A stretch of 38,370 nucleotides of DNA from Pseudooceanicola sp. (lineage in GTDB: Bacteria > Pseudomonadota > Alphaproteobacteria > Rhodobacterales > Rhodobacteraceae): assembly GCA_002709085.1 (NCBI GenBank), contig PAPR01000007.1:1-38370 (forward strand), given 5' to 3'. A program made the position numbers and the translations under genes. Positions 7,025 to 14,542 of this stretch are shown one piece after another. Under the pieces are notes generated by a model, which was not told where the DNA came from, searched no databases, and worked only from the letters and a program-made list of their open reading frames with translations. Positions within the stretch are counted from its first letter, which is position 1. Each line of letters starts with the position of its first letter.

Positions 7025-9154
7025 TTAAATCTGGTCTTGCGCTTGGTCCAGCATTTCGGCTTGCTGGCCGTATGCCTCGATTGCGGGCGGCGTCACCATC
7101 GCGTCGGCGCCGGTCGCCTCTTTAATCAGCTTCAGTGTTTCGGCCATGGTTTTAAGGTCTTCGTACGTCTTTGCCTGATTGTCTGCCAAGTCTTTTTGGC
7201 GGGCTTCCATCATTTCAAGCCTCTGCCGTTCTTGGCTGAAATCCATGTCCTGTTGCTTCTGGCGCAACTTCATAATTTCAAGCTGAGTGCCGACTTTCTT
7301 CGACTCGTAATCAGCCTGTGCGCGCTGTGCGTCGGCCTGAGCCTTGGTTGCCTCGGCTTGCGCAATGATCTGCGCTGGGTCGGGCGGCGGTGGGTTCTGC
7401 TGGGCCTGCAATTGCGCCTGCTGGATTTGCTCGCGCTCCTGCTCTGTCCACTGGCTTTGCGGGATTTGTCCAGCCTGCAGCAACTGAGCGCGCGCACGCT
7501 CAGCAGCCTCTTTCATGCCGGGCATATCCTGCGAGCCCAACAACAAATCTTTGTTTTGCTGAATAATTGTAGGATCAAGCTGTCCAAATACGGCCAACTG
7601 CTCTGCCGTCTGGTCGCGGCGCGAAGCGAAGGCCGGGCCAATGTCACAGGCAACGTCGTAAATGCCTTGAGAGAGATCGTTGGTGGTGATCTCAACGCCG
7701 TTAACATTTTGGCGTTCGTACAGCGTGGCCGTTGATACGTCGCCATCCTCAGCGATTAATTGCGCCTCGCGCTCTTCGTCGTACACCTTGGGCAGGGCGT
7801 GAACAATTACTTTTCCGGTTTGCGCGATTGCCACCTCGATGGCCTTGAAATACTCAATGGTGCCGAGGTCGCCTTTGTGCTGCTGCTTGGCAATGGCAAC
7901 TCCTGACTGCACGCCCTCGTTTTTGGCAAGGTTCGGCCCAAACATGCCGGCGCTTTCTTCAATCGCTTGCGACGATATGCCGATGACTTCCGACAAGCCC
8001 TGATTGTGGCCGGGCATGGTCGGGTAATACGGCGGAGCCTGATTTTCAACGTGCTTGTACGTGAACGCCGGGTCATTGTTGGCGTTCATGGTTTTCAGTT
8101 TCGTTTCACGACCAGCCGCCTGTTCGTCGGTGATCATCAGCTTAGGCTTGGGCGATAACGCGGTATCTTCAACCTTCCGGCTAACGGCGTAGTTCAATAC
8201 GCGCTGCTCATCCATTAGATTCTCAATGGCGCCGCGGCTAAGCGGTTTGTTCATCAGAATCTTAAAGTTAGGCAGCACCGGGATGATTGGCAGGTGATCA
8301 AATACCGTATCTTCTTCGTCGGTTATGAAGCCCTGCTCGTCAAAGTAGCGAACGCACACTTTGAATGTGTCGCGCTTGCGGGTTTTCCACTGGGAAACAT
8401 CGACGCCGGCCGCCTTGATTTCTTCAGTATCGTCTTCGCCAAACACTTCACCGGTAGGCGCCTGGTATAGCGTTTTGGTAACGGGCTTTTTGTATATCAG
8501 CTCGCCAATGCGGACGCCTTCACGCTTGTAGTGAAGCGGGTCGGTGATCGCGGTACAGCCGAGACCCACAATCGAGCGATCAACAGAGGCGATCTCTTTG
8601 GCTTCATCTTCGGAAACCGTGTGTTCGATAATTACACCGTCGGCGTCTTCGGCGGTTTGCTCTTGGTAATTGCCCAGGAACCACACGCGATCAAGTGCGT
8701 CATGGATCGGGCGAATGAACAAGTCTTGATCGAAACTATCAACGTCCGCCCAGTCTTGTTCCACACGCCACACGGCGAAGCCGGTCTCAATAGCCGCCTT
8801 ACCGCACTGGCTGTAAACGTGACGCGCCCGAGAGCGCTGCTCAATGCCTCGCACAAGGCCGGCGTAAGTCTTTGCGGTGTCTTCGGTGGCACCCTTGCCT
8901 GCCGGCGTTACGCGAATAGAGAATTCGTTATCAGCTATCTCGCCCCATATGGCTGACACAATCGGATTACAGCGGTCAAAGGTGTACTTGGGGCGCTTAT
9001 ACGTATCAAACAGATCGCCAATAGTGTCTTCCCATTGGCCACCCTTGGCAGACAGAAACGTGGCGACCTCGAGCATCTGCTCGCGACGGTCGGACTCCAC
9101 CTCTTGGGCAGCAGTGCACGCCGTTTTCAGCACTTCGAAATCGGATAAGTCCAT
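7025..9154 (-). CDS. Portal protein, P22 gp1-like
   Basis: 709 residues, close to P22 gp1 (725). It has the family layout: FLSAKGGQWED...KRPKYTFDRCNPIVSAIWGEIADNEF near the N-terminus, a central clip/stem region with RVLNYAVSRKVED, the AIEESAGMFGPN loop with a following SGVAIAKQQ helix, and a long Gln/Ala-rich C-terminal coiled coil (about 560-690) that matches the barrel helices of P22 portals. It forms the dodecameric DNA channel and the motor platform. It lies 12 bases downstream of terL and upstream of scaffold, the canonical order. Confidence 0.92.
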   Translation of the reverse strand: MDLSDFEVLKTACTAAQEVESDRREQMLEVATFLSAKGGQWEDTIGDLFDTYKRPKYTFDRCNPIVSAIWGEIADNEFSIRVTPAGKGATEDTAKTYAGLVRGIEQRSRARHVYSQCGKAAIETGFAVWRVEQDWADVDSFDQDLFIRPIHDALDRVWFLGNYQEQTAEDADGVIIEHTVSEDEAKEIASVDRSIVGLGCTAITDPLHYKREGVRIGELIYKKPVTKTLYQAPTGEVFGEDDTEEIKAAGVDVSQWKTRKRDTFKVCVRYFDEQGFITDEEDTVFDHLPIIPVLPNFKILMNKPLSRGAIENLMDEQRVLNYAVSRKVEDTALSPKPKLMITDEQAAGRETKLKTMNANNDPAFTYKHVENQAPPYYPTMPGHNQGLSEVIGISSQAIEESAGMFGPNLAKNEGVQSGVAIAKQQHKGDLGTIEYFKAIEVAIAQTGKVIVHALPKVYDEEREAQLIAEDGDVSTATLYERQNVNGVEITTNDLSQGIYDVACDIGPAFASRRDQTAEQLAVFGQLDPTIIQQNKDLLLGSQDMPGMKEAAERARAQLLQAGQIPQSQWTEQEREQIQQAQLQAQQNPPPPDPAQIIAQAEATKAQADAQRAQADYESKKVGTQLEIMKLRQKQQDMDFSQERQRLEMMEARQKDLADNQAKTYEDLKTMAETLKLIKEATGADAMVTPPAIEAYGQQAEMLDQAQDQI

Positions 9155-9166
9155 CAGGTCACCAAG

Positions 9167-10639
9167 TTAATCAAAATCAATGAGTACGGGGCCGGCCTCT
9201 ACCTTTCCGCCCTCTTCTGACATCATCACGCAGTCAGCGAGGTTCGGGCTTGGTATGCCGAGGCGCTTCATTTCGGGCTTGCTTAGTATTTGGATCAAGC
9301 CTTGCCCGTTATCCTTCAAAGGAATTCGGCAAAGCTCTGTGCGCAACTGGCTTAAGCACTCCATGTCAGAGCTAAAGCTGATCATGTCTGCCGGGTCGGT
9401 GTATTTCTTTTGGGTAACCGCCAAAAAGGTGCGGTAAATACGATCTCGCAGCGACCAATAGCGCTGAGCCCTGCGATTCTTAAAGGTCTGCCTGTTGGTC
9501 TTAGGCTTAGATTGCTCGTTAGAGACCGGCTGGTAAATGTCGCCAGGCTTATCAACCGCGCCGGACCCGTTAAAGGCCGTTAACTTAACCTTCTTGCCCC
9601 TAAAAGCTTCGCCAATCTGGCGCTTAAGAGGGTTACCGATGCCGTCAGCATCCCAAATGTATTCGTCGGCCCTTACCTGGTTGGCGTAACCGGTAGACCA
9701 ATCACACGCGCTATTAACATCGCCGTCGTTTTTCTGCTTGGCCCCTGTGATTACCGAGCCGTGACGGTGAACCAAGCCCTTGGCGTCACCACTGTCAGCC
9801 GGATCATGAATAACAATCTCAGCACCCAGCGGCTCAAAGCCCAGCTTCTTGTGGGCATCAACGCAAGCATCGAACCACTCAGGCTGAATGATGGCGTTTT
9901 CTATGGTCTCCAAGTACTTCCCCAGCCACTTGTGATCGTACTGCTGGCGAGTCATGTTGATTTCATCGTCAGCGCGCTCAGCTTCAAGGCCAGACGCCAA
10001 AAACCAACTCTTGGGAATGTCCGAGTAGTTGGCCTCAACGATCATCACGCCGTCGTCTTCGTAATAGCCGCACCGCTCTAGCTCGGGCTCGGCCCGCTCC
10101 AAGTATTTTTTGGCAATCGGATCAGACCGCGAGCCCCGGTTCATCGTGATCCAGATTTCCGGCGTCTTCATTTCGCTGATGGGAATGCCCAGCTTCTTAG
10201 CCTGGTCAAACTCTTTTGCCGTTGTCCGAACCGAGCCGGTCATCACGCGCAGCGTGTCAGCGCTTAAGCCTTCACCCTCTTCAATCCACAGCCCGTCAAC
10301 GCCGGACAAGATGCCCTTAAGTGACAGAATGTTTCGGCCTAAGCCCTTGTAGAAGTTGCGGCCGCCAGATGCGTGGCTAATGTCGGTCTTGTTTACCGTG
10401 AAGCCCAAAGCCTCAAGGCGTTCGATTTCATCAGCTAATAGCCGGTGCACCGATTCATCAATACTGTTCTGAAACTCGCGACCGCAGCACCAGAGCTGGC
10501 CATTCGCCATACACGCAGCAACATAATCAGCGACAAAGGTGGACTTGGTTGAAGCCCTGCCGCCAACTAATATCTTTACGCGCTTTTTTTTGGTGATCAG
10601 TGGCTGAAACTTATCCAGGCACTTAATCTGAATCTGCAT
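9167..10639 (-). CDS. terL: Terminase large subunit (packaging ATPase/nuclease)
   Basis: 490 residues from ATG 10639, which lies inside the end of terS (17-nt overlap); a longer frame to 10735 is only antisense-like low-complexity sequence. The deviant Walker A is GGRASTKST (26-34). The Walker B with catalytic glutamate is LWIEEGE (117-123). The coupling motif is WITMNRG (163-169). The RNase H-like nuclease domain shows HDPADSG (278-284), WDADGIG (329-335) and a C-terminal NLADCVMMS with the last acidic ligand. This is a Terminase_3-type packaging motor acting at the portal. Confidence 0.93.
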   Translation of the reverse strand: MQIQIKCLDKFQPLITKKKRVKILVGGRASTKSTFVADYVAACMANGQLWCCGREFQNSIDESVHRLLADEIERLEALGFTVNKTDISHASGGRNFYKGLGRNILSLKGILSGVDGLWIEEGEGLSADTLRVMTGSVRTTAKEFDQAKKLGIPISEMKTPEIWITMNRGSRSDPIAKKYLERAEPELERCGYYEDDGVMIVEANYSDIPKSWFLASGLEAERADDEINMTRQQYDHKWLGKYLETIENAIIQPEWFDACVDAHKKLGFEPLGAEIVIHDPADSGDAKGLVHRHGSVITGAKQKNDGDVNSACDWSTGYANQVRADEYIWDADGIGNPLKRQIGEAFRGKKVKLTAFNGSGAVDKPGDIYQPVSNEQSKPKTNRQTFKNRRAQRYWSLRDRIYRTFLAVTQKKYTDPADMISFSSDMECLSQLRTELCRIPLKDNGQGLIQILSKPEMKRLGIPSPNLADCVMMSEEGGKVEAGPVLIDFD

Positions 10640-11174
10640 TGACGCCGATGAATTGGAATGTGTTGTTCGTTTGGATTGGGCCGCCATTGGGGCCGGTGTG
10701 CTCGTGCTTTTCACTGAACGCGCCAACATCAACATGCTTGCCGATCAACTCCAGCCGGCGAATACGGTCAGACAGCTTGATCTTGGTGACCACGCCGTCC
10801 GGCACCTTATCGCCATCTACGTAAATGTACTCTTGATGCACATCGATGCCAGCAACCAAACCTTTGCGCCATATCTCGGGCCACATGTGAACGGGCTTAA
10901 GCGCGCCTGATTGATCGTATAAGTCGGCAATGTCTGCATCAGCCTCAGCGGCCAATCGCATCAGAAGCCAATCAGCGTCGATCTTGGTGCGCTCCGAGCG
11001 TTCACCCTTGGCTGAATCAATGGCTTTTGCGATGTCAACATTGGTCAACAGTCGCTGGCCTTGGCTTTTCGCGGTCTTCTCACTGTATCCAGCACGAATA
11101 GCAGCCTGAGTAGCGTTAAGGTCCTTCAGGTACTCTTCCACGAAAAGAGCTTGTTTCGCGGTGAGCTTAGCCAT
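10623..11174 (-). CDS. terS: Terminase small subunit
   Basis: 183 residues from ATG 11174, coupled to the holin stop (ATGA). The N-terminal KLTAKQALFVEEYL then LNATQAAIRAGYSEKTAKSQG is the Terminase_2 helix-turn-helix signature; the C-terminal half is oligomerisation and TerL-contact sequence. It recognises the pac site, which in this family often lies inside the gene itself. Gene order terS-terL-portal is standard. Confidence 0.92.
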   Translation of the reverse strand: MAKLTAKQALFVEEYLKDLNATQAAIRAGYSEKTAKSQGQRLLTNVDIAKAIDSAKGERSERTKIDADWLLMRLAAEADADIADLYDQSGALKPVHMWPEIWRKGLVAGIDVHQEYIYVDGDKVPDGVVTKIKLSDRIRRLELIGKHVDVGAFSEKHEHTGPNGGPIQTNNTFQFIGVNADSD

Positions 11175-11599
11175 CACTTCTTCTCTTGCCACGTACGGAT
11201 AGCGCCATTCACGCCAGCGGCGCCAAAGTAGAACGCCATCACCAGATAGAACGGGTCGTTGATGTGGCTGGATAGTTGTTTGTCGATCGATGCTGCAGCC
11301 ATAGCAGCCCGGCATACTTCGGCATCAGGGGCGCAGATGAATACAGCGAGCATGTACATCGCCGTGCTGGCAATTAGGTGTATTACCCATATGCCGCCAA
11401 CGATGAAAGCCAGCGCGCGCATAGCCACGTTAAACGGCTGCATTGCACCAAGTAGCTTGATGTACCAGTCTCGCATTTGGGCCTGAGCTTGGGCCTTTTC
11501 TTCATCGGTGTACCAAATTGCATCGCCGGTCTTTACGGCGGCATCGACTAATTGCTCGGCGCTCTTAGTGCTTGGGAATATCTTGCTCCACCAGCTCAC
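11174..11599 (-). CDS. Holin (GTA_holin_3TM type)
   Basis: 141 residues beginning MSWWSKIFPS, followed by an amphipathic stretch with YTDEEKAQAQ (31-40) and then three hydrophobic segments (about 55-80, 78-95 and 113-135). This is the layout of the 'holin of 3 TMs' family also found in gene transfer agents. It would open the inner membrane for the endolysin. It is coupled by overlaps on both sides (start overlaps the coiled-coil membrane gene, stop overlaps terS), so lysis and packaging genes share a transcript. Confidence 0.8.
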   Translation of the reverse strand: MSWWSKIFPSTKSAEQLVDAAVKTGDAIWYTDEEKAQAQAQMRDWYIKLLGAMQPFNVAMRALAFIVGGIWVIHLIASTAMYMLAVFICAPDAEVCRAAMAAASIDKQLSSHINDPFYLVMAFYFGAAGVNGAIRTWQEKK

Positions 11600-11958
11600 T
11601 TTGAGGCGTCCCGTAAATAGTTTTCGATGTTGTCGAGCTTTGACTCAACCCTTACCAGTTGCTCGCGCACCAATTGGCGAACTTCATCCTGGCGCTGGTC
11701 GCTGAGCTTCTGCATTTCTTTGATGTACGTGATCTCTTGCTTGAGCTGCACATCGATAGCGGCGTTGGCGCTAATCTGTAGGGAGTTGGCCGTGATACTG
11801 GTGTTCTGCACCGCCTCCTTGCCCTCATACCACGTATAGGTTCCCCATAGGCCGCCAGAAATAGCCAATACAAACGTAATTATGGCGGCAGGATTAATGG
11901 CTTTACTCACGTGCCATGTTTCCGGTTCGCCATAGTCGTTCTGGTGGTTATTGCTCAT
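11596..11958 (-). CDS. Inner-membrane coiled-coil protein of the lysis cassette
   Basis: 120 residues: a polar N-terminus, one transmembrane helix (about 25-45, AAIITFVLAISGGLWGTYTW), then a long coiled coil (60-117) with heptad-like spacing. This is the topology of an inner-membrane spanin subunit (N-in, coiled coil in the periplasm). I could not find an overlapping Rz1-like lipoprotein in another frame. It lies between endolysin and holin. It may be an i-spanin-like or holin-accessory protein; the family is not certain. Confidence 0.6.
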   Translation of the reverse strand: MSNNHQNDYGEPETWHVSKAINPAAIITFVLAISGGLWGTYTWYEGKEAVQNTSITANSLQISANAAIDVQLKQEITYIKEMQKLSDQRQDEVRQLVREQLVRVESKLDNIENYLRDASK

Positions 11959-11966
11959 ACGTCGCC

Positions 11967-12440
11967 TTAAAGTGTGTAACGCTTAGCGTTTTCGATGTAT
12001 TCAGCCTCGGTGCCTGCGCCGCAAGACGTGTTGTAGTAGCGCTTCCAGTACGCCGCCCGCCCCTCTACGTGAATAGGGAAAGGCTCAGGGATTAGCATGT
12101 AAAACAACCGGCAAAAGATCATCGACAGCAGCGGGCTATTATCCAGTGCCGAATGCTCCACCTCTTGGATGTTCACGTTGAAGCGCTCAAACACCTTGCC
12201 CACATTGGCCTCACGGGTGCGGCGCTGAATGTCCTCAAATGCGATTTGGTCTATCTGGCATAGGCCGCGACCGGCGCCGCCCGGTGTTGGGTCTCGATAC
12301 TGACCACAATGCGTTTCCTGCGCTGCGGTCTCGATAAGCATCGCCATTGCGGTGCGGTTATCGCCATGACCAAGGCAGTCGCACACCATGCGGGCGTAAT
12401 CCCACGTGTGGCTCGGCTTGGCTAATCCGTAGTAGACCAT
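11967..12440 (-). CDS. Endolysin, lytic-transglycosylase/lysozyme-like
   Basis: 157 residues, no signal peptide. Residues about 35-65 carry ETAAQETHCG followed by GRGLCQID, matching the E...GLxQI core of lysozyme/SLT-like muramidases, where the first Glu would be catalytic. A C-terminal AYWKRYYNTSCGAGT segment probably closes the substrate cleft. Acting on peptidoglycan after the holin opens the membrane, it is the first gene of the lysis cassette. A strong minus-strand terminator lies just upstream, so expression should depend on antitermination. The exact glycosidase family is not resolved. Confidence 0.75.
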   Translation of the reverse strand: MVYYGLAKPSHTWDYARMVCDCLGHGDNRTAMAMLIETAAQETHCGQYRDPTPGGAGRGLCQIDQIAFEDIQRRTREANVGKVFERFNVNIQEVEHSALDNSPLLSMIFCRLFYMLIPEPFPIHVEGRAAYWKRYYNTSCGAGTEAEYIENAKRYTL

Positions 12441-12455
12441 TCAAATTCCAGATAC

Positions 12456-12487
12456 AAAAAAGCCCCAACCAATTAAGGTCAGGGCTT
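12456..12487 (-). terminator. Terminator upstream of the endolysin gene
   Basis: On the minus strand AAGCCCTGACC and GGTTGGGGCTT form an 11-bp stem (two G-U pairs) with a 6-nt loop, followed by six U. The two wobble positions become C-A mismatches on the other strand, so it works for minus-strand transcripts. It stands between the putative late promoter and the lysis genes, where lambda has tR'. Confidence 0.8.
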
Positions 12488-12597
12488 GGTGTGTTAGTGG
12501 CCTGATACACAGGGCGGCCAACCCTTCGCGCGCTCTTCTGGGGCGCTGTGTTTGAATATGAAGGGCGGGAGCCGATCCCCGCGCTAGTTATGGCTGA

Positions 12598-12623
12598 TGG
12601 TACCGTAACTGATTACGGTACCA
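12598..12623. repeat. Perfect 11-bp inverted repeat, 4-nt loop
   Basis: TGGTACCGTAA, loop CTGA, TTACGGTACCA. It pairs equally on both strands and has no U-tract, so it is not a terminator. It could be a hairpin of a structured RNA or a protein-binding site. Confidence 0.8.
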
Positions 12624-12649
12624 TATACGCGGCCGGGAACTCCCAACCC

Positions 12650-12731
12650 ATTCGTATTAGTGAGCACCCTGACAGCGATCAACCGCGCTGGGGGCGTACG
12701 GCCGGCTACCAAGGTGCCGACTGATACGAAT
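12650..12731 (+). ncRNA. Candidate structured RNA element
   Basis: Plus-strand RNA would close with ATTCGTATTAGT (12650-12661) against ACTGATACGAAT (12720-12731), 12 bp with one U-G pair. A 2x2 internal loop follows, then GCACC/GGTGC, and inside that a CAGCG/CGCTG hairpin and a self-complementary GCCGGC. The U-G pair would be an A-C mismatch in minus-strand RNA, which favours the plus strand. No known RNA family was recognised. It could be part of the 5' leader of the plus-strand gene at 12879. Confidence 0.4.
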
Positions 12732-12743
12732 TTTAGACACAAG

Positions 12744-12752
12744 TTATCCACA
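12744..12752 (+). promoter_or_regulatory. DnaA box (single)
   Basis: TTATCCACA matches the bacterial DnaA consensus exactly, inside a small inverted repeat TTATC-CACAA-GATAA. It is isolated and 4.6 kb from the iterons, so it may be chance. Confidence 0.3.
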
Positions 12753-12878
12753 AGATAAAGGCTTCTTTGCTGCCTCTGTATTCCTTTGTTTTTGAGTTAT
12801 TATTACGTGTGCCTCAACGAACACCCAATCAACTCGGTGAGGAGCGACAACTATCAACTAAATATTGAAGGTATTTTT

Positions 12879-13172
12879 ATGTCAGACACCCACTGTGTAG
12901 AGTGCGACTACGGTCAAAATCTCGAATTCGCCGGCGAATACATCGGAAAAGCCGAACTTAATAAAGGCATAGAGCAAACACTAGTAGAGCTGTGGCGAAC
13001 CGATGGGGGCGAATTCGTCTCCCAAGAAACCCACTCAGTTGGCGGGGCGGGCGGGAAAAAGAGAGCCACCCATCACAAATCTAGCAATCACGTCCTATCA
13101 ACATTAGGAAATAAGAGCTTTCTTGCCGACCTTTATGATACGGCCGGCATCGCTCGAACCAAAAAGATATAA
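12879..13172 (+). CDS. Small plus-strand accessory protein in the late leader
   Basis: 97 residues from ATG 12879, which has GAAGG about 8 nt upstream; longer in-frame starts lack a signal. It is transcribed against the surrounding late genes and lies between the Q-position gene and the lysis cassette, the place where lambdoid phages carry independently expressed cargo. It has a Cys-x-x-Cys near the N-terminus (HCVECD), a VELWRTDGGEFVSQETHS strand region, and a C-terminus FLADLYDTAGIARTKKI that resembles the ends of small EXLDI-like bacterial proteins. No function can be assigned. It probably has its own promoter, not clearly visible. Confidence 0.6.
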   Translation: MSDTHCVECDYGQNLEFAGEYIGKAELNKGIEQTLVELWRTDGGEFVSQETHSVGGAGGKKRATHHKSSNHVLSTLGNKSFLADLYDTAGIARTKKI

Positions 13173-13197
13173 AAAAAGGCCGCCATGGAAGGCAGCC
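13171..13197 (-). terminator. tR'-like terminator downstream of the Q-position gene
   Basis: Minus-strand RNA: GGCUGCC, loop UUCCAU, GGCGGCC, then seven U. The 7-bp stem includes one U-G pair that is a C-A mismatch on the plus strand, so it is directional. It is about 35-60 nt from the predicted start of the late transcript, the geometry of pR'-tR' leaders where Q-type antiterminators act. The stop codon of the plus-strand gene overlaps its A-tract. Confidence 0.8.
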
Positions 13198-13236
13198 TCT
13201 TTGGGTCAGCGGCACGAAACCGCAAAATACCTGAAC

Positions 13237-13265
13237 ACAGTACCCACTTTTGCGCAAAAGATCAA
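13237..13265 (-). promoter_or_regulatory. Putative late promoter pR'
   Basis: On the minus strand TTGATC, 17 nt, TACTGT. It lies 36 bases after the stop of the Q-position gene and drives toward the terminator at 13171-13197 and then the lysis and head genes. Position and spacing match a lambdoid late promoter. Confidence 0.6.
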
Positions 13266-13271
13266 CTTTTT

Positions 13272-13287
13272 CTGTATTTTCGTACAG
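13272..13287. promoter_or_regulatory. LexA-type SOS box beside the late promoter
   Basis: CTGTATTTTCGTACAG fits the gammaproteobacterial LexA consensus CTGT-N8-ACAG exactly. It lies 6 bp upstream of the -35 of the putative late promoter, and 13 bp past the end of the Q-position gene. LexA bound there could block the promoter until SOS induction. Confidence 0.55.
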
Positions 13288-13300
13288 GCTGTATGTTAAT

Positions 13301-13690
13301 TCAGGCGGCATCAAGCGCGCGCCGAAAGCTGGCAATCTTTTCCTCTGCCCAGCTGCGCATTTTTGATAGCTGATACTGGCCAGACCACCCCATTTCATTT
13401 TTGAGCGATTCAAACACTTTGCCGGGCGCCGCATCGGGGAATTCATACAAGCGATCGATCACCCGAAAGTGTGGGTATGACAGCTCGCGAAGGTACAAAA
13501 CCGCTCGGTGCGTCTTCTCTGCGCTCAGATCAGGGCTTTTCACGTCTCCCCCTGGTGTGCGAAGTCTTGCCAGTGGCGGTAAATTCCGATCAGCACGGCG
13601 CCACACGCCCCACTCGCGCAACATGACTTGGATCCACTGGCGCTCAGTTGCCGGGCATTCGCCGTATTGCTCTATTTTAGTTGCGTTCAT
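13301..13690 (-). CDS. Putative antiterminator Q
   Basis: 129 residues; the start overlaps the stop of the upstream gene (ATGA). Residues 25-32 read REWGVWRR, the WGxWxR motif often seen in short phage antiterminator-Q-type proteins. The C-terminal half is helical with a GWSGQYQLSKMR segment that could be DNA-binding. It is the last gene of the leftward early operon and is followed at once by a promoter and terminators preceding the lysis genes, which is where Q lies in lambdoid phages. The call therefore rests mainly on position. A Holliday-junction resolvase is the usual alternative at this site but no RusA motif is present. Confidence 0.6.
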   Translation of the reverse strand: MNATKIEQYGECPATERQWIQVMLREWGVWRRADRNLPPLARLRTPGGDVKSPDLSAEKTHRAVLYLRELSYPHFRVIDRLYEFPDAAPGKVFESLKNEMGWSGQYQLSKMRSWAEEKIASFRRALDAA

Positions 13691-14070
13691 TGCGTCTCCC
13701 CAAATAATAACGAGCGCTCACGAGCGTTGAGCGAAATACTAGAACCACAACACCTACAGTCAGCGATAGAGATCGCTCTTATCGATTGCGGCGGACGCTT
13801 AGGCCGAAGAATGAAGTCTTTCCCCTTGCAGCCCTTGCAGATCAGTCGGGGCTTTTGTTTCGGCCCTTCCGGTTTTATCCCGCAAGCCCTTGCTAGGCTG
13901 TGCTGGCTGTAGCCCAATCCACCAGGGGCAAAGCCGTACCCGCCATAGCACCCCGCATTACCTTCGAAGCTAGGCGCCCCCATACCCCAGCCTCTCATTC
14001 CATTGGACTGCATTGCAGCAATATTCTGCGCCTGATCCGCCAATAACGGATGCCCCAACCTATTGATCAT
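13687..14070 (-). CDS. Small zinc-ribbon-like protein
   Basis: 127 residues from ATG 14070, with GGGAG 7 nt upstream and ATGA overlap with the previous gene. The first 60 residues are rich in Gly/Met/Asn/Tyr (MRGWGMGAPS, then YGGYGFAPGGLGY). The second half has CKGCKGKD and, 21 residues later, CRCCGSS, a CxxC...CxxC zinc-ribbon spacing within a basic stretch. It is probably a nucleic-acid-binding regulator or nin-region accessory protein. No family recognised. Confidence 0.55.
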   Translation of the reverse strand: MINRLGHPLLADQAQNIAAMQSNGMRGWGMGAPSFEGNAGCYGGYGFAPGGLGYSQHSLARACGIKPEGPKQKPRLICKGCKGKDFILRPKRPPQSIRAISIADCRCCGSSISLNARERSLLFGETQ

Positions 14071-14354
14071 TGATTCGCTCCCATAGGTACGGCCAGCCAT
14101 TGCGCCGGCTGATCTGGTAAATCGACATAGGCGGCGTGACACCAATCACCCTGCCTTAGCTCGTTGTACTTCCGAACAGTCACCACCGGCTCGCCATTGC
14201 CGTCAGTGGGCGGTACCGCGACATGCACGCAGCGATTGCCCACGCCAACAACGTAAGCCCGTGGTGCTATTGCGTGAACGGCGCCAAGCTGGCCCATTAC
14301 CGATTTTATGGCGTCCAGTGCATCGCCTTGCTCTACTGATAATATTGAGGTCAT
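14067..14354 (-). CDS. Hypothetical nin-region protein
   Basis: 95 residues; coupled by ATGA overlaps at both ends. Mixed alpha/beta with VPPTDGNGEPVVTVRKYNELRQGDWCHAAYV in the middle and a proline-poor C-terminus. No motif recognised. It lies between a small membrane protein and the zinc-ribbon gene in the leftward early operon. Confidence 0.5.
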   Translation of the reverse strand: MTSILSVEQGDALDAIKSVMGQLGAVHAIAPRAYVVGVGNRCVHVAVPPTDGNGEPVVTVRKYNELRQGDWCHAAYVDLPDQPAQWLAVPMGANQ

Positions 14355-14542
14355 ATTGAGCGCCCCTTTTGATCATCTCGCCAGCCGGCTTTCTTCCTGA
14401 TCTGATTGCCCAAAACAACAGGCCATGCAACCGCCAGAATGGCTATATCGATAGCACCATCGCGATTGTATTCAAGGTTATCCAGCGTTAGTCCCATCGA
14501 AAAAAGAAACCCCACTACCCACAAAAATATAATCACCCTCAC
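14351..14542 (-). CDS. Small membrane protein
   Basis: 63 residues starting at GTG, overlapping the ninG stop (GTGA). It has two hydrophobic segments (about 3-19 and 32-47) and a basic C-terminal tail (QIRKKAGWRDDQKGR). Function unknown; it would sit in the inner membrane. Confidence 0.5.
   Translation of the reverse strand: MRVIIFLWVVGFLFSMGLTLDNLEYNRDGAIDIAILAVAWPVVLGNQIRKKAGWRDDQKGRSI

Larger units (their letters stand above)
12441..12878. other. Structured non-coding interval between the lysis cassette and the opposing small gene
   Basis: 438 bases with no convincing gene. Contents, left to right: a minus-strand terminator (12456-12487); a 5-bp GCGGG/CCCGC hairpin (12565-12582); a perfect 11-bp hairpin (12598-12623); a long inverted repeat closing 12650-12731 with an inner CAGCG/CGCTG hairpin; a perfect DnaA box (12744-12752). 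A 44-codon plus-strand reading from 12590 has no ribosome-binding site. The late transcript must cross this interval on the minus strand, while the 12-bp helix pairs fully only in plus-strand RNA. Confidence 0.7.

Noticed and set aside
7037..7735. 232-codon plus-strand frame in the portal gene
   Set aside because: It is a Leu/Arg/Cys-rich shadow of the Gln-rich portal C-terminus on the other strand, with no ribosome-binding site.
11652..11873. Nested Rz1-type lipoprotein in the lysis cassette
   Set aside because: The alternative frame has no signal peptide and no lipobox; it is arginine-rich antisense-like sequence.
12590..12724. 44-codon plus-strand gene
   Set aside because: No ribosome-binding site, and the frame passes through two strong hairpins. 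Structure explains the sequence better.
12536..12740. Self-cleaving hammerhead ribozyme
   Set aside because: A CTGATGG is present but the CUGANGA and GAAA core elements are not found together.
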